64,000 nucleotides of DNA from Brugia malayi (lineage: Eukaryota; Nematoda; Chromadorea; Rhabditida; Onchocercidae): the NCBI RefSeq assembly GCF_000002995.4, contig NW_025062479.1:6813221-6877220 (forward strand). Direction: 5' to 3'. Numbering within the stretch: position 1 is the first letter of the stretch; each line of letters opens with the position of its first letter. Below the pieces are notes generated by a model, which made no database searches, was not told where the DNA came from, and worked only from the letters and a program-made list of their open reading frames with translations. Both the position numbers and the translations under genes were made by a program. Positions 11,726-23,467 of the stretch are shown here, one piece after another.

Positions 11726-14700
11726 ATAGATACTAGAGAAGGAAAGAGCGAGTTCTTCTATTTTATTATTACAGTAAATTACTTCATATGAAATATTCAT
11801 AACAAACTTGTAATATAAGAAGGTGAAAGAGAAATGGGCGAAGGGGGACAAAATCATCTCTGATGTGGGTGGTGACACTGTGACCATTGAACTTCTTCGG
11901 TACTATGACTATATTTAATCTTTCTGTGAAATGGACAATCTTACCGGAGTTTATATATGAATTACAGGTGAAATTTCCTCATTTCTCTAATCAGTACTTC
12001 TTCACTATCTTTTATAACCGCTTTTCAATGCATCTTTCAAAATAATATATACTAGCCTTGAAAATATTGGCTAAAATTTGGCTATTCTTTTCTGGATAAT
12101 ATTTCAAATTCTAGATGAAGAGTATAAATAGTGACTAAATGAAAATCTGTTTTGTTTATTTCGCATCTTGTAACAAAAGTCTATAAATATGCTAACAGAC
12201 CAAAATTCCATGAATAACGATTTATTTTCTTGAAAAATCTCCAAACAATTTTTCTCCAAACAATCAATCCATACTGCTTTTATGATCATGTCAACTGGAT
12301 TAACTATTCATTACAAGCCTCTTCGAAAGTTCACTCTACATTTTTCTGAATTTTGAACTTTTAAATCCATCAGAAAATTCAGCTCTCAACAGCTCTTAGT
12401 ACAAAATATTTTTTTCCAACTGCAAAGAAAAAGATAGTTTCATTTCAAACTTTGCATAAATTGACTCAGTCTTGCACAACTTATTTTCTTACAAGTTTTA
12501 AAGGTTTTGTCTTGTTAGTTATTCCTTCCTTGCTAAGCTAATGTTTTACGATTCCTCAGTTAATTAATTTATATAGTGCTTGAAAACTTGATTTTCCAGC
12601 ACCGCCTTGCCAAATCCAGATTATTTCATTTCTTCCATAAGTTTCGATTATCTTGAGCGTTATAGTTATAAAAAATGCTATGTGATTTTATGAAAGGCTA
12701 CAAAAAGTCGCCGTAAGAAAAGCCTTGAGTATCTGTTCACTTTTGCCGAATCTCTATTTGTTATAGAAATCTCTGGATACTTTTTTTTTTTTCAGAAATG
12801 CTTAAGAGTATAAAATATAGATGTTTATTTATAAGAATCGCTAATAAGGATTTCTTTTACAATACAAATTTCACAGCTTATGAACATATTTCTCCCTCCT
12901 CGTTGCCTACGTGAAGCTTAAAAAAAGGGAGAAATGCCTTATTTGCTTTTTTTATCTTTTCCCTCTTAAGTAACAAATAGCATCCTGATATTAGCATGAC
13001 GACCCAAATGATATAAAAATAGAGTTGCTTTACAAACACTATCTCGTCAACGCCTTCCCCAAGTATGTGATATTAAATGATGTTAAAATGATATATTCAT
13101 TTCATACAAACTTTTCAATAGATGTCAGGTGATGTTAAAAAGAAAATTAAGCAAAATTTGTTAGTTGTATCTGCAGCTTCAGAATGTTAACAATAAAGAA
13201 CTTTTTGAATCAAATGCTGACGAATAGATTTTTTTTTTCTTTTTGTAAGTACCAAGTTTCTGTTTTCTGCTTCTGAGATGAAAACTACTGCATACTACTA
13301 TTTCACTATTACTGTTGCTATTTAATTTTTCAAACTGCATTTAACTATTGGATCATCATAGAAATAAAAGCTGTAGAGCTTCAATATCCTATGATTTTAA
13401 AATTATTTTAAACGCTTTTAGAATTTTTTTTATCAGTGTATTTTCAGGCGGTGCAAAATTAGACGATTTGTCTACTATTGGATCATTAAAGGCAAGGAAA
13501 GGAGACTGGGAAAATTCTGCGAAGGAAACAGAAACTATGCATATAGAGAAGAAGAATATCGTTGAGGAGATTATTTCGGGGAAAGTGAAAGCTAATTTAG
13601 AAAAGTATGCACTTTAGTTGCAAAGCAATACCATTAAATTAGAAGTAGTATTCAAAAATTAGTCATTTTGAGAAATTATTAATAAACTAAAATTGTTTGG
13701 TCAGAACAAAGTAGAAGTACAGGAAGGAAATTCAAGAATAAAGCTAATTTGAACGCTGCTTGCATTTAGCAACTGAGAAGGTCTTTTAATGTTCTCTCAA
13801 ATCTAAAACTCAGTTTAACGGTTTTTTTCTTTCTTTTTTTGAAACCATAAAGGCGGGAGAGATTTATGGGAAAGGAGTGGAATACTTGGTTATAACATAC
13901 ATTATTAGTAAAACGAAAATTTCCTGGGTTAAAATTATTGTGCTTTATAATCTAAGAATGCGGATCGTATAAGAAATATATTAATCTCCTTTCTGTAGAT
14001 TTGTAATGCGTGCTGCTAATGACGAAGATGAAAAGGAGGAAGATGACGAAGACGGGAGAGATCCAAATATCGTCCGTGAAGACAAGAAACGTCGCATAGA
14101 GAAACTTAACTTTGAACGAGTTCGATATTCTAAATATTGCTTATTAAATTTTAGGCCTAAAAAGTTGCATTTCATTTCTTAAGAAGTTTTAAAGTTTATG
14201 AAAAATTGTGAAGTTTTAGAAGTATGAAATGAATTATTAACTTTTCGGTTCTCTGACTAAAAAGTAATTTTTCAATCTGAATTTTTTTTACAAGAGTTCA
14301 GGTAGGTGATATAAAGAATAAGTGGAAAAAAGGCAGCATGCAAACAGTCGATGTCAAAGAAATCAAGAACGACCTAAAGGAACTGCAGAATTGTCCTGGA
14401 GTCAAAGAGCGCTTCCAGGAGATGACAGAGGCCGAACAAAAAGTTGCTAAACAATGGGACAGTAGTGAACTCAATACTTCAGGTTCGTTTTTCAAACAGG
14501 TGTTCTTAGCATACAGAACGTGAGGATGATAAATAGATGTTATTGTATCTGCAAAGTATGTTGGTTTATAAAATAAAGATAATTTTTAGAGATTATCGTA
14601 TTTCATTTCAAACTGCTTGAATAAAACAGTCAGACCAGTTGTGTGATTTATGTACAGAAATTATAAGGTCGTGATTTTCATGTCATGTTGTCCTGTCCGC

Positions 14701-17700
14701 GTAAATCAACTCAACTAAAAGTGTCAGCATTTGAATTCAACTTTACATTTTTTTCCAATCATTGCCGAATTTGTAATGATTGAAGTCTTGATTCAGGAGT
14801 GGCCGATGCTCGGAAATCATTTTTGGAGGGTTCAGCATTTCAATCTGGACCGATTGAGAAAACTACTGTTAAACTTGAAGATCTTGAGTTCAAAAGTTCA
14901 TACTTTTTCTCTTTCTTGATTTCTTAATTTTCTTGAAGAAAATTTGGTATTCATAGGGTGCTCCGACAAACACTTCTATGCTTCACACTAAAAAACTGAA
15001 ATTACCTTCTAGATCTTAATAACTGACTGCACGTAAGCTGCATATTTCACTTGAAGCATTATTCCCTTTACATGACACGAAACCCTGAAACTCAATTCAT
15101 TTTTTCTAGAGTAACTTTTGAGAAATAAAGCAAAGTCTTTCATATTATTTCCAACCATAACGTTATTTTGTTTACCATTGAAATAAACTAGTGATCACAA
15201 ATTACTGAAGAAAATTCTTTACTTCCAAAAGAAAAATATCTGAAGTAATTTACTAAAGTGATAGAATTTGTTTTTAGAACTTCAACATTTCAAAGAACGT
15301 TTTGAAAGAGGTGAAGGAAACACGCAAATTCAGAAGGTTGAGATTAATACACACATCGGAGACCTCAGTGGTATTAAATCAGCATTTGAAAAAGTAAGCA
15401 TCACTAACATTATTTAAATCACTAAGGCTGATAAATGAAATCTGGCCCACACTCTTCAAGTAAAATTTCAAATAAAACTTATACTTGATAAAGAGGAATT
15501 GAACGGTTAAGTATAACTAAATGAAAAATTGTATTAAAATAAAGGGAAGAATGCAAACATTTCAGGGAGAAGACAGTTTAGAAATGACACTAGAAGAAAG
15601 GGCAGAATTGAAAAAGAAACAAATTGAAGAGGAATTTTTAAGGTACAAGCTTGTTAGACGAGCAGCTGTCGAGAGAGAAGCCGTCAATGAAGTACATCAA
15701 TTAGCTATTCTTTTTACTTACAAATTTAATTAAAAAAGACTTTTTCAAGGACAATAAAAAAATGAGGAATTAAGGAGTGAAGATGGAAAAATATCGCCTC
15801 ATTTGAAATCTTATTAATTATTTATGGTGAATTTCACCAGAAACCGATTATTCATTTTTCTGAGAATTATCTCTACTGTCATCTTATCACGAAAAAGTTC
15901 CAATTCATTTATTAACCCAGCTTTGTTTATTTTTCCTTTTTACCGTAATTATTCTTCTTAAATTACATAGGTGTCTGATAACGTTGGAATTGAAGCTGGA
16001 GCGGAGATTCAGGTTGAAACAATTAGAAATCGTTTTGAAAAAGGTGATTATTCCTCCAAAAATGAACACGAAGGTTTGTCCTCTGTAATTATTGACGCTA
16101 CAAATGACCACTATTTGTTATTTTTATGCAATACTGTTTTACAATATGAAAATGAGGTTGGAAATTTCAGGCAGACAATTGGATGTAGAAATTAAAATGG
16201 CTGGTAAAGCTAGGCAAAAATTTCAACAAATCGATGCTGAAGGTGTTCAAACATTTGCTCCAGGAAATCAGGTGCGATTAATGATTCAGCATTACGTTAA
16301 TAATTCAAATATTTCATTTTAATTATTAAAAGTATTCCCGAGCGCTTAAATCAAGAGACTCCAATTAAGCTTAAAATATTTTGAAGCTCTTTTTATATTT
16401 ATAAGTGTTTCTAGCAAAGGAAGCAGGTAAGCAAATGGAATAAAAAGGAAAGCACAATCCCAGAACCAGTAAACAAGAAAGTGGTCGAAGACGAAGGTCT
16501 GTTAGTAATAAAGAAAAAAGTTGCAAATAATTGTTTTCTTCCTTTCAAATTACAGAAAAATTCAATTTACTTGCAAACATTATGTTAAAATGATTTTCAA
16601 ATGTATATCTTTCCATCCATTAAAACGCTCTTTTATGCAGCGCTTGATTTGTTTTGATAAATGTTCTTTTTTTTTTTTTTTTGAAAATTGCTTTTTCCTG
16701 AAAATTGAAAACTTGTATTGTTTTATGGTTACTTTAATTATTGTTTATTTTCTAAAGGGAATCAGTTGCAGAAAATGAAAAAGATGAAGATACTTATGAT
16801 GTTAAAAATCTTATGCAAAAGTTCATAAATATCGGTAAAGAAGAGGAAACAAAGTTGAAATATGAAAGACCGAGTGATTTGGATGAAATTAAGGTATTCG
16901 AGTGAAAAATGAAATCTTTCTGTACACTTTGAAAAATTGTGATTGAATCTTTATTTCTTAATTAAAGGCTTTTTAGATAGCTGCGCGTAATCTAAAAGAA
17001 CAGTTCGAAAAAGCTGGAACAGAATTTGAAAATGGAACAGCAGAGGAAAAGCGCAGACAACTTGAAGAAGAATTTGAACGATTGAGGCGTAACTTGATTT
17101 CTATGCTTTTTTCCCGGCTGTCTACTTATAAGCAATTCAGTTTTGCACTTCTAAAAAAAAGCTTTTGGCTATAACTTTTCTCATACAGAAACTGTACTGT
17201 GGAATTGGATTAAAGGTGAAAAAGAAGAAGCAGCCGCTATTCGTGAAGAAACCCCCGATAGAGGGAAATTTGTTGAAAAGGAAGAAATTCATGTGGTTGC
17301 TGATCACGCCTCAAAAATGACTGCAAAGTGGGAAAAAATTCAGAAAAAAGAGGCTAGAAAAGCAGAAAAAAATCGGATGCCTTCAAAAAATGCTATACAA
17401 ACGGTTAGTTTAATCATTTTTACGCAAATGCATATTTTCCATTATTTTTATTCTTTACAATTACTTCTGTGGATATTGCAGGCGTTTCGTTTATCAATGC
17501 TTCCTTACTTCTGTTTGTCATACGAACCATTTTATAGCACTTTCAGTCAGTGATTTTACAGCTGTTGCCTATAGCTATAGGAACCGATTTTTGAAAATAA
17601 TTTTTAAATTATCTTTTTTGTGAATTAAATTTAAAGAACGGACATGCAATATACTGTTTTGTTCAAATTTCTAAAAATTCTCGATTTAATATACATGGTA

Positions 17701-20216
17701 GTTGGGAAATGCTTTATAGTAAAAGAAGGAATATTCGTCAAAAAGTACAATTGAAGTTTTACTTCGAAGTTTTAGTACTGAACTTTATATTAAGTGAATA
17801 AACTAATTGAAATGTTTAAGTAGATGTAGTATGAAAAACATTTTGCAGGAAAAGTAAAAAATGAAGAGGAAGCGCGTTGTTAAGTAAGCACATCGTATGT
17901 TTCAGTGCGCACTCATCTTTTATGATTTAAAAATTGTTTTAATCATTTGCTATTTATGTATGAAGTAAAAATATTTGGAATAGAAACGATTCATGCATAT
18001 GAAAATGAAACAATTAAATTTTTCCGCATGCTTTTAACTTATGAGTTTCGAGATAATAAAAAAATGCGCTTTGAATTTATTTGTGTGAACTAATTTAACC
18101 TTAATCTCCTCAAAAAATTTCCTTTCACTAATAACACTTTAAACCTTTTTAGCACTGTTTGATTCCACGCTCATCGCTCGTTCCAATGATTGTGCTGGTG
18201 ATAATGTCATTAATAGATACATTGATGAATTTAATTTCCAGTGATTTTCATTAAAAAATTATAGAGATTGGAAATGATATAAAAACGAATAAATTCTCCA
18301 AACTGACATTTTCACTTCATTGTGAAATGCTGATCTTTTAATTAATATGAAATAATGAATGCATGCTTCTTCTTTTAACCGATGCATGAAATTACCATCA
18401 CTTCAGATTTGGAATGCCCGTGTGGCATCTTCTCCACTTTGCAATTGTTGCGGTAAAGCTGTGTATCTTGCGGAGAGTTTGCAGTGTTTCTCCCAAATAT
18501 ATCACTTGAGATGTTTTCGATGTAAACAATGCGGTCTACACTTGAGGTAAAAATTAAATTTTACCTCCGAAAAATTAAGAGGTAGCAATAAATTTAAAAG
18601 ATTTCAAACCAAAATTCTGTAGAGCATTGAGACTCGCATTATTAATTTCATAAGATTATCCATGTTTTCTTTTCTTTTTCAAACAATAATCAATTTTCTG
18701 ACTTTTTAATTTTCCGAAATTATAATCGATACATTTGAAGTACCTGTTCTTGATTGACTTCTGTCCAAAATTTTCCTATTCACACCGGCTTTGTTCTACC
18801 ACTTGAACTGTGATGATGATAGAAGCATATTTAGATTTTATATCGAAGTTCATCAGAGACATCACAACTGCGTTTTGGGTTTCAGTTCTTAAGTTAGATA
18901 TTGATTATGCAGTTGTTTCGCTTGTGTGGATGGATATGTAAAACATATTTTATCAACAGCTAGTCAGCTTCTGTTAGCTTTGATCACGGTCAGACTACTC
19001 TGTAGAACTACGTGAATGAGATATATGGCATGCATTAAGTTCGCCTGATAACAGCAGAATTTATATAACATTTCAAATATCACTTTAATGAAAGCAGATG
19101 ATATGTGGAACTGGAAATAATGTGGCTAGCTAACATGTACAATCTCAACCTTTTTTTCTGATTTTCTTAACTTTCCCGTCGAAATCTTAGCTTTCGAATC
19201 GTTTTAGAATTCAGGACTTCATATTTAACTCGATGTTCTATATTCATAGTTAACACATTATATAAGTCTGAAAAAACTGAGCGTATTTACTGGAATACAG
19301 TGTATAACTAAAAATTACTGGCGCAAGTCGTTTCCGCATTTTTCTGAACTGTTTTTGGTTTGGACTGTAATAGATAAAACATTGAATTTATGTCCTAGCT
19401 AAGCCAAAAAAGGAAAAACTATGGACTCCTAAAATTACAAAGATTTGTGTATGGGTCCGATTTTTAACTTCCGTACCTCAAAATCTATAGAGTTTAAGAA
19501 TATAGTTGATATTTGCGCTTGGATATCTTAGAATTTTCTTAACAAGAAAAGTATTCAGTTCTACTTTTATTAAAATTTCTGTATATTTGGCAACTGAATC
19601 GATTATGAATTTGTAATGCCCATTCGCTCAGTAAATTTTGAAATGTAGGGAAAGAAGTTAATGTTATTAATGTTTAAACAGCGGAATTATCTCAAAATTT
19701 TTTTTATAGCTCAAAATTTTCTTATTTAAAGTCATTTAGAAAATATATCGTTTTTCTTCTAATTTCAGCCTCGATTTTGGAAACACTTAATCAGCTGTTT
19801 GATTTCATTAAAAAATAAATATATGTAGAAAACTTATTAGATGTAATGAAAACGATCCAGCAATAGTAAGTATAAGATGGTTCGAAAATTTTTTGAAATA
19901 TATTGCCGTATAAATTTACCGTAGTGATTGGTCTCTTCATTCATTTATTACTTTAAAAAGATTTTGATGAAAACAAGTGATACCAATTTTGGAAATTGAT
20001 TAGAAGCATAACATGCATTAAATGGAATTAAAAAGTGCAAAAAAGTTGCTCATCTCTTTTTCTGCAAATTTGCTTGATTCAGACACCTTTAGGGTGGAAA
20101 ATTGTCAGCGATCAACAGATGGCAGTATTTTCTGCGAGACACATTTTCGTCGCCTGTTTGTTACTCAGAGTTCATATGTTTTTCGACACAATCAGCAGTT
20201 TGTGATAACAAACTGA
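8393..20216 (+). CDS. Two-LIM-domain protein with long charged repeat rod (EPLIN/Xin-like, cytoskeletal)
   Basis: There are 21 phase-consistent exons: 8393-8503, 9410-9524, 9787-9863, 10160-10396, 10553-10692, 10884-10990, 11100-11186, 13448-13604, 13999-14119, 14302-14482, 14797-14895, 15278-15393, 15566-15691, 15971-16073, 16171-16271, 16427-16500, 16758-16893, 16977-17088, 17189-17403, 18407-18546 and 20093-20216, giving about 892 residues. LIM1 (about 192-245, CAVCSKIVYPVERIF) resembles EPLIN/LIMA1 LIM domains, and LIM2 (about 817-870) ends the protein. Between them lies a Lys/Glu-rich, probably helical rod with recurring FE(K/R)G and GD(I/L)xxxK/W units (FERVGDIKNKWKKG, RFERGEGN, THIGDLSGIKSAFEKG, RFEKGDYS), weakly like Xin actin-binding repeats. 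An actin or muscle-attachment role is inference. The ATG lies 7 bases after a TTTAG acceptor. The 2.3 kb and 1.5 kb introns might hide extra exons, and the 16427 border could move upstream in frame. Confidence 0.85.
11694..11723. repeat. (AT)n microsatellite
   Basis: Thirty bases of uninterrupted AT dinucleotide inside the 2.3 kb intron of the LIM-domain gene. Confidence 0.95.
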
Positions 20217-20320
20217 TTACTTAGCTAACGGTGCTATCATGTTGTTCTAAACGAATATAACTTCAGGGACTATATCTTTTTATATTATAAAAGTTATTTG
20301 TAATGTACAAAAGTTTTTCC

Positions 20321-20326
20321 AATAAA
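20321..20326 (+). terminator. Poly(A) signal of LIM-domain gene
   Basis: AATAAA lies 105 bases past the TGA stop at 20216, the first canonical hexamer downstream. It is the likely cleavage/polyadenylation signal. Confidence 0.6.
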
Positions 20327-21006
20327 GAAAAGACATTAAATTTGTTTATCTTTCCTCATTATTAAAACTATTCTTTGGTTATTATTAGATCCTTTCTCCA
20401 TCTAATGAATATAATACTCTATTCTAAAGATCGAAATCATGATTAAACTTATAGTTCTGAATAATTATTAGATGTCGGAAATATTTAAGAGAGAAGCTAC
20501 GTTTTGTTTCGGAAAAATAAAGGTAACTGAAGTTAATTCCTTAAAGAGATTGTGCTATTCCTCTGAGTTTTTTTTGTATATTGCTGAGGCAACCAGTTAT
20601 CTGTAAGCAGTTTTTGGAAGCACTGGATTCTCATCAAAATATGGAAAATTAATATAGTTTAGAAGAAAATCGAGTATGATAGAACACTGTATTACAATTA
20701 TCTAAGCAACCATTTGCTACTGATTTAAACCACATAAAAGTAGTAAGGTTGTAGTTACTACAAAATTGTGGTTATTCTTCATTTCAGGTATACTGTTCAC
20801 TGCATAGTGTAAAGTGAATTTGAAGGTGATAGATGTGCTCAAAAATAAATTTCTTTGAACAGTTTTTGGAGTTATGTGTTCTTTCCTTTTTCGTTTGTCA
20901 CTGCTAGTAGTTTCGAAACTTTCTATATTATAAACACGAAAGGATTTGTGAAAACCATTTTAAGACGTTTTTATAGAACAGCCACATTTCGTGTGTTTAC
21001 AAAAGC

Positions 21007-21012
21007 TTTATT
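21007..21012 (-). terminator. Poly(A) signal of lustrin-domain gene
   Basis: Minus-strand AATAAA (TTTATT on plus) lies about 90 bases past the stop codon at 21101. The two convergent genes would therefore end roughly 0.7 kb apart. Confidence 0.55.
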
Positions 21013-21100
21013 CAAGCGTTATTGAACATTGAAACTATATACCATCTCTGATGCAAGAATTACATTAACAACTCTCGAAAACGGTATTAACACATCAATT

Positions 21101-23467
21101 CTACGCAATATTACGCCTAATCAAAACGCCGTTCTCCTTGCGTACTTTGTTATCGTGTATTAATTCTTGTGTCATAGCAACTATTTCATCTTCAATTCCT
21201 TCTCTGTAAATTTCAAAATCAAAGCAAAATTAAGAGATAGATGAAGTGAACTCTTGCTAAATTAGAGAGAAGCTTCTGAATATATTTCACATGCTAGGTC
21301 TTCGTTTTTGTGTAAGGCTGAAGAACATCACAGCTACCATAATCATCACAAATATTATCAATTTCTATTTTAAATTAAAGGTAAACTAAATGATATGCGG
21401 TTATACTTCTGATTAAAATTCAAGTTTTGATTCGGTAATCAATGAATTAACTTTATCGACTGTTCATACAGGTTTAGTGAAAACAGTTCCTCGATGAAGT
21501 GCTTATTTTTATTATGGCTGATAGTAACTCCATTTGAACTCCGCTTTCAACTATATGTTATGCCAAGTCAGTGTTTTTGCTGTTTAATGTTATATGTCCA
21601 TGCATAATGTTTCTCGTCAAAATTGCGATACTTGTCTCTTATTATTATTGAACAAATTCAAATGGATTTCCTCTTCTTTTTGCAAATCAGTTTGAATTCG
21701 GTACTTATGATTTTCGATTTTTCAGCATAGCTGTTCTAAATTTCCTTAAATTCTGCATTATTTGGCTTGCTTTTACAATTCACAACTTTCTCCAGTTTTC
21801 TCAAGGTAAGTTGGAGACTTCGTATACCAAACTAATCTACTTTTCCGTATCCACTTGCTAAAGGCATAGCTTATTACAACAACTATAGTCTACATACCCA
21901 AAAGATTGGAAGCACTTTCTGTGATTCTTTGGATAACATTTCCCAAGCAAACATCACAATATATTGATCAGAGCAGATTACAGAATATTTTTTGTTGTTC
22001 ATACTGTGGGGGATTTTATGCTCCTTCTCTCCATCCTTCAATTGCAACGCCTAGACAACAACAAAAAAAAGGGTTTGCTTGATCTACTTTCGTTGAACAT
22101 AAGTAATGATGACCTGTTTTCAAACCAGTCGAAAATACAGATAGTTTTCCTCTATATTCAAGTTTAGTGTTAGCTACTCTGGCATCACTTTAAACTTTCA
22201 AGTGTTAACCAGTCATTTAAAAAAGAACAAATATAGTTTACGGAAGTATCGGGCCACCACTACTAAGAAAAGATAACTACTATCGGTAAATAGGGAGAAA
22301 AGAATTAACTGGAAATTGTTTATTTTTAGTAACCAAAAATTGAATGCAAATACTCCAACTGCTAAATATTTCTTGTTATAGCTTTCAAAAAAATTTATTT
22401 TCAATTGCTTTAAGAGGTTATAATTTAAGCATATCATTCTTCATTGAAAAATCGAACTAATTCCTTTCAAATGCGTACATTACGAAACTTTTCACCAATT
22501 TACTCCAGAAAAGTGGTGAAAGTAATTAATATTTGGAAAGGCCTTCTTGTGCATAAGATGAATAATCAGAATACCCTTGAACAGACTCTAACGGTGAATT
22601 AGACGAATATATTATTTGAAATTAAGCGTACCTAAAATGAAATGAACGCAGCGCGAATGGATTCTGTGGATATGCGTTGTGAACAACCACGGTAACATTG
22701 TGATAATCAGGGCAATCCAATGGTGTTACATCCAAGCAACAGAAGTAATCCACCTGATTGTGCCAACAGCACACCGTTGCTGCATCAGGCTACAAAATAC
22801 AATAGTAGTTTTGGGAATTTCTACACATCATTAAAGATAGCATAAAATTATAATTTAACCTGATCCGGTAATGCGTTTACGCAAAGGCTGTTTTGATGAG
22901 GAAGACATTTGCGTGGTTGTCCATCGGGACGAAACATCGGCCTAGAACCAGTGGGACATGGTGCTATGATTCGTCTTTCCAAAACATTACTTGTGACCAA
23001 TGTAAAGGCTAAATTTTTTTTTTTTGAATTATTACTCACACAATCATTGCATTTCACTGATATAAGAAACATAAATTACAGTGGAAGGAATATTTTTCTT
23101 AAATTTTTGTGGACGAGATAATTTACACAATGGATAAATATTATCCTATCCCTTCCCATAAAAATCAGAGCAAATGCTTTCAAACTCAGAATTGAAATGA
23201 TTGAAAGTAAATCATTAAAAGCTTTTAAAGCACTTTAAAGTTAGGGAGTGTTTCGACAGTTTTATAATCTTACTTGATATTATTACCAGTGGACAGATCA
23301 TGCTGAAGTGATGGATACGAGATAAACTTTCAAAGGACATATAAATACTGACGAACTTAAAATCAGTAAAGCTGATGGAGTATAATCACTTTCTTCAAAA
23401 AGAGACAGGAAGTATATTCAACGTTTCTTTTACCTGTCAGTAAAAGAAAGGTGCACCGAGCAGGCAT
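21101..23467 (-). CDS. Type I membrane protein with lustrin-like cysteine domain
   Basis: Six exons on the minus strand: 23467-23434, 23008-22860, 22789-22632, 22003-21898, 21364-21291 and 21203-21101, giving 207 residues with all phases agreeing. It starts with a signal peptide (MPARCTFLLLTAFTLVTSN) split by the first intron. Next comes a cysteine-rich domain (CPTGSRPMFRPDGQPRKC, SLCVNALPDQ, TVCCWHNQVDYFCC, DCPDYHN) with the Cys/Gly/Pro spacing of nematode lustrin-type repeats. A membrane helix (LIIFVMIMVAVMFFSL) followed by QKRRPS and a short hydrophilic tail ends the protein, so the cysteine domain should face outward. The first three exons and the last are convincing. The exons at 22003 and 21364 fit by phase but are unsupported otherwise; exon 22632 could also join 21203 directly, which would remove the helix. 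Ligand and function are unknown. Confidence 0.65.

Noticed and set aside
22213..22437. 74-codon minus-strand frame inside the lustrin-domain gene
   Set aside because: Low-complexity Phe/Leu/Tyr run located in an intron of the phase-consistent model.
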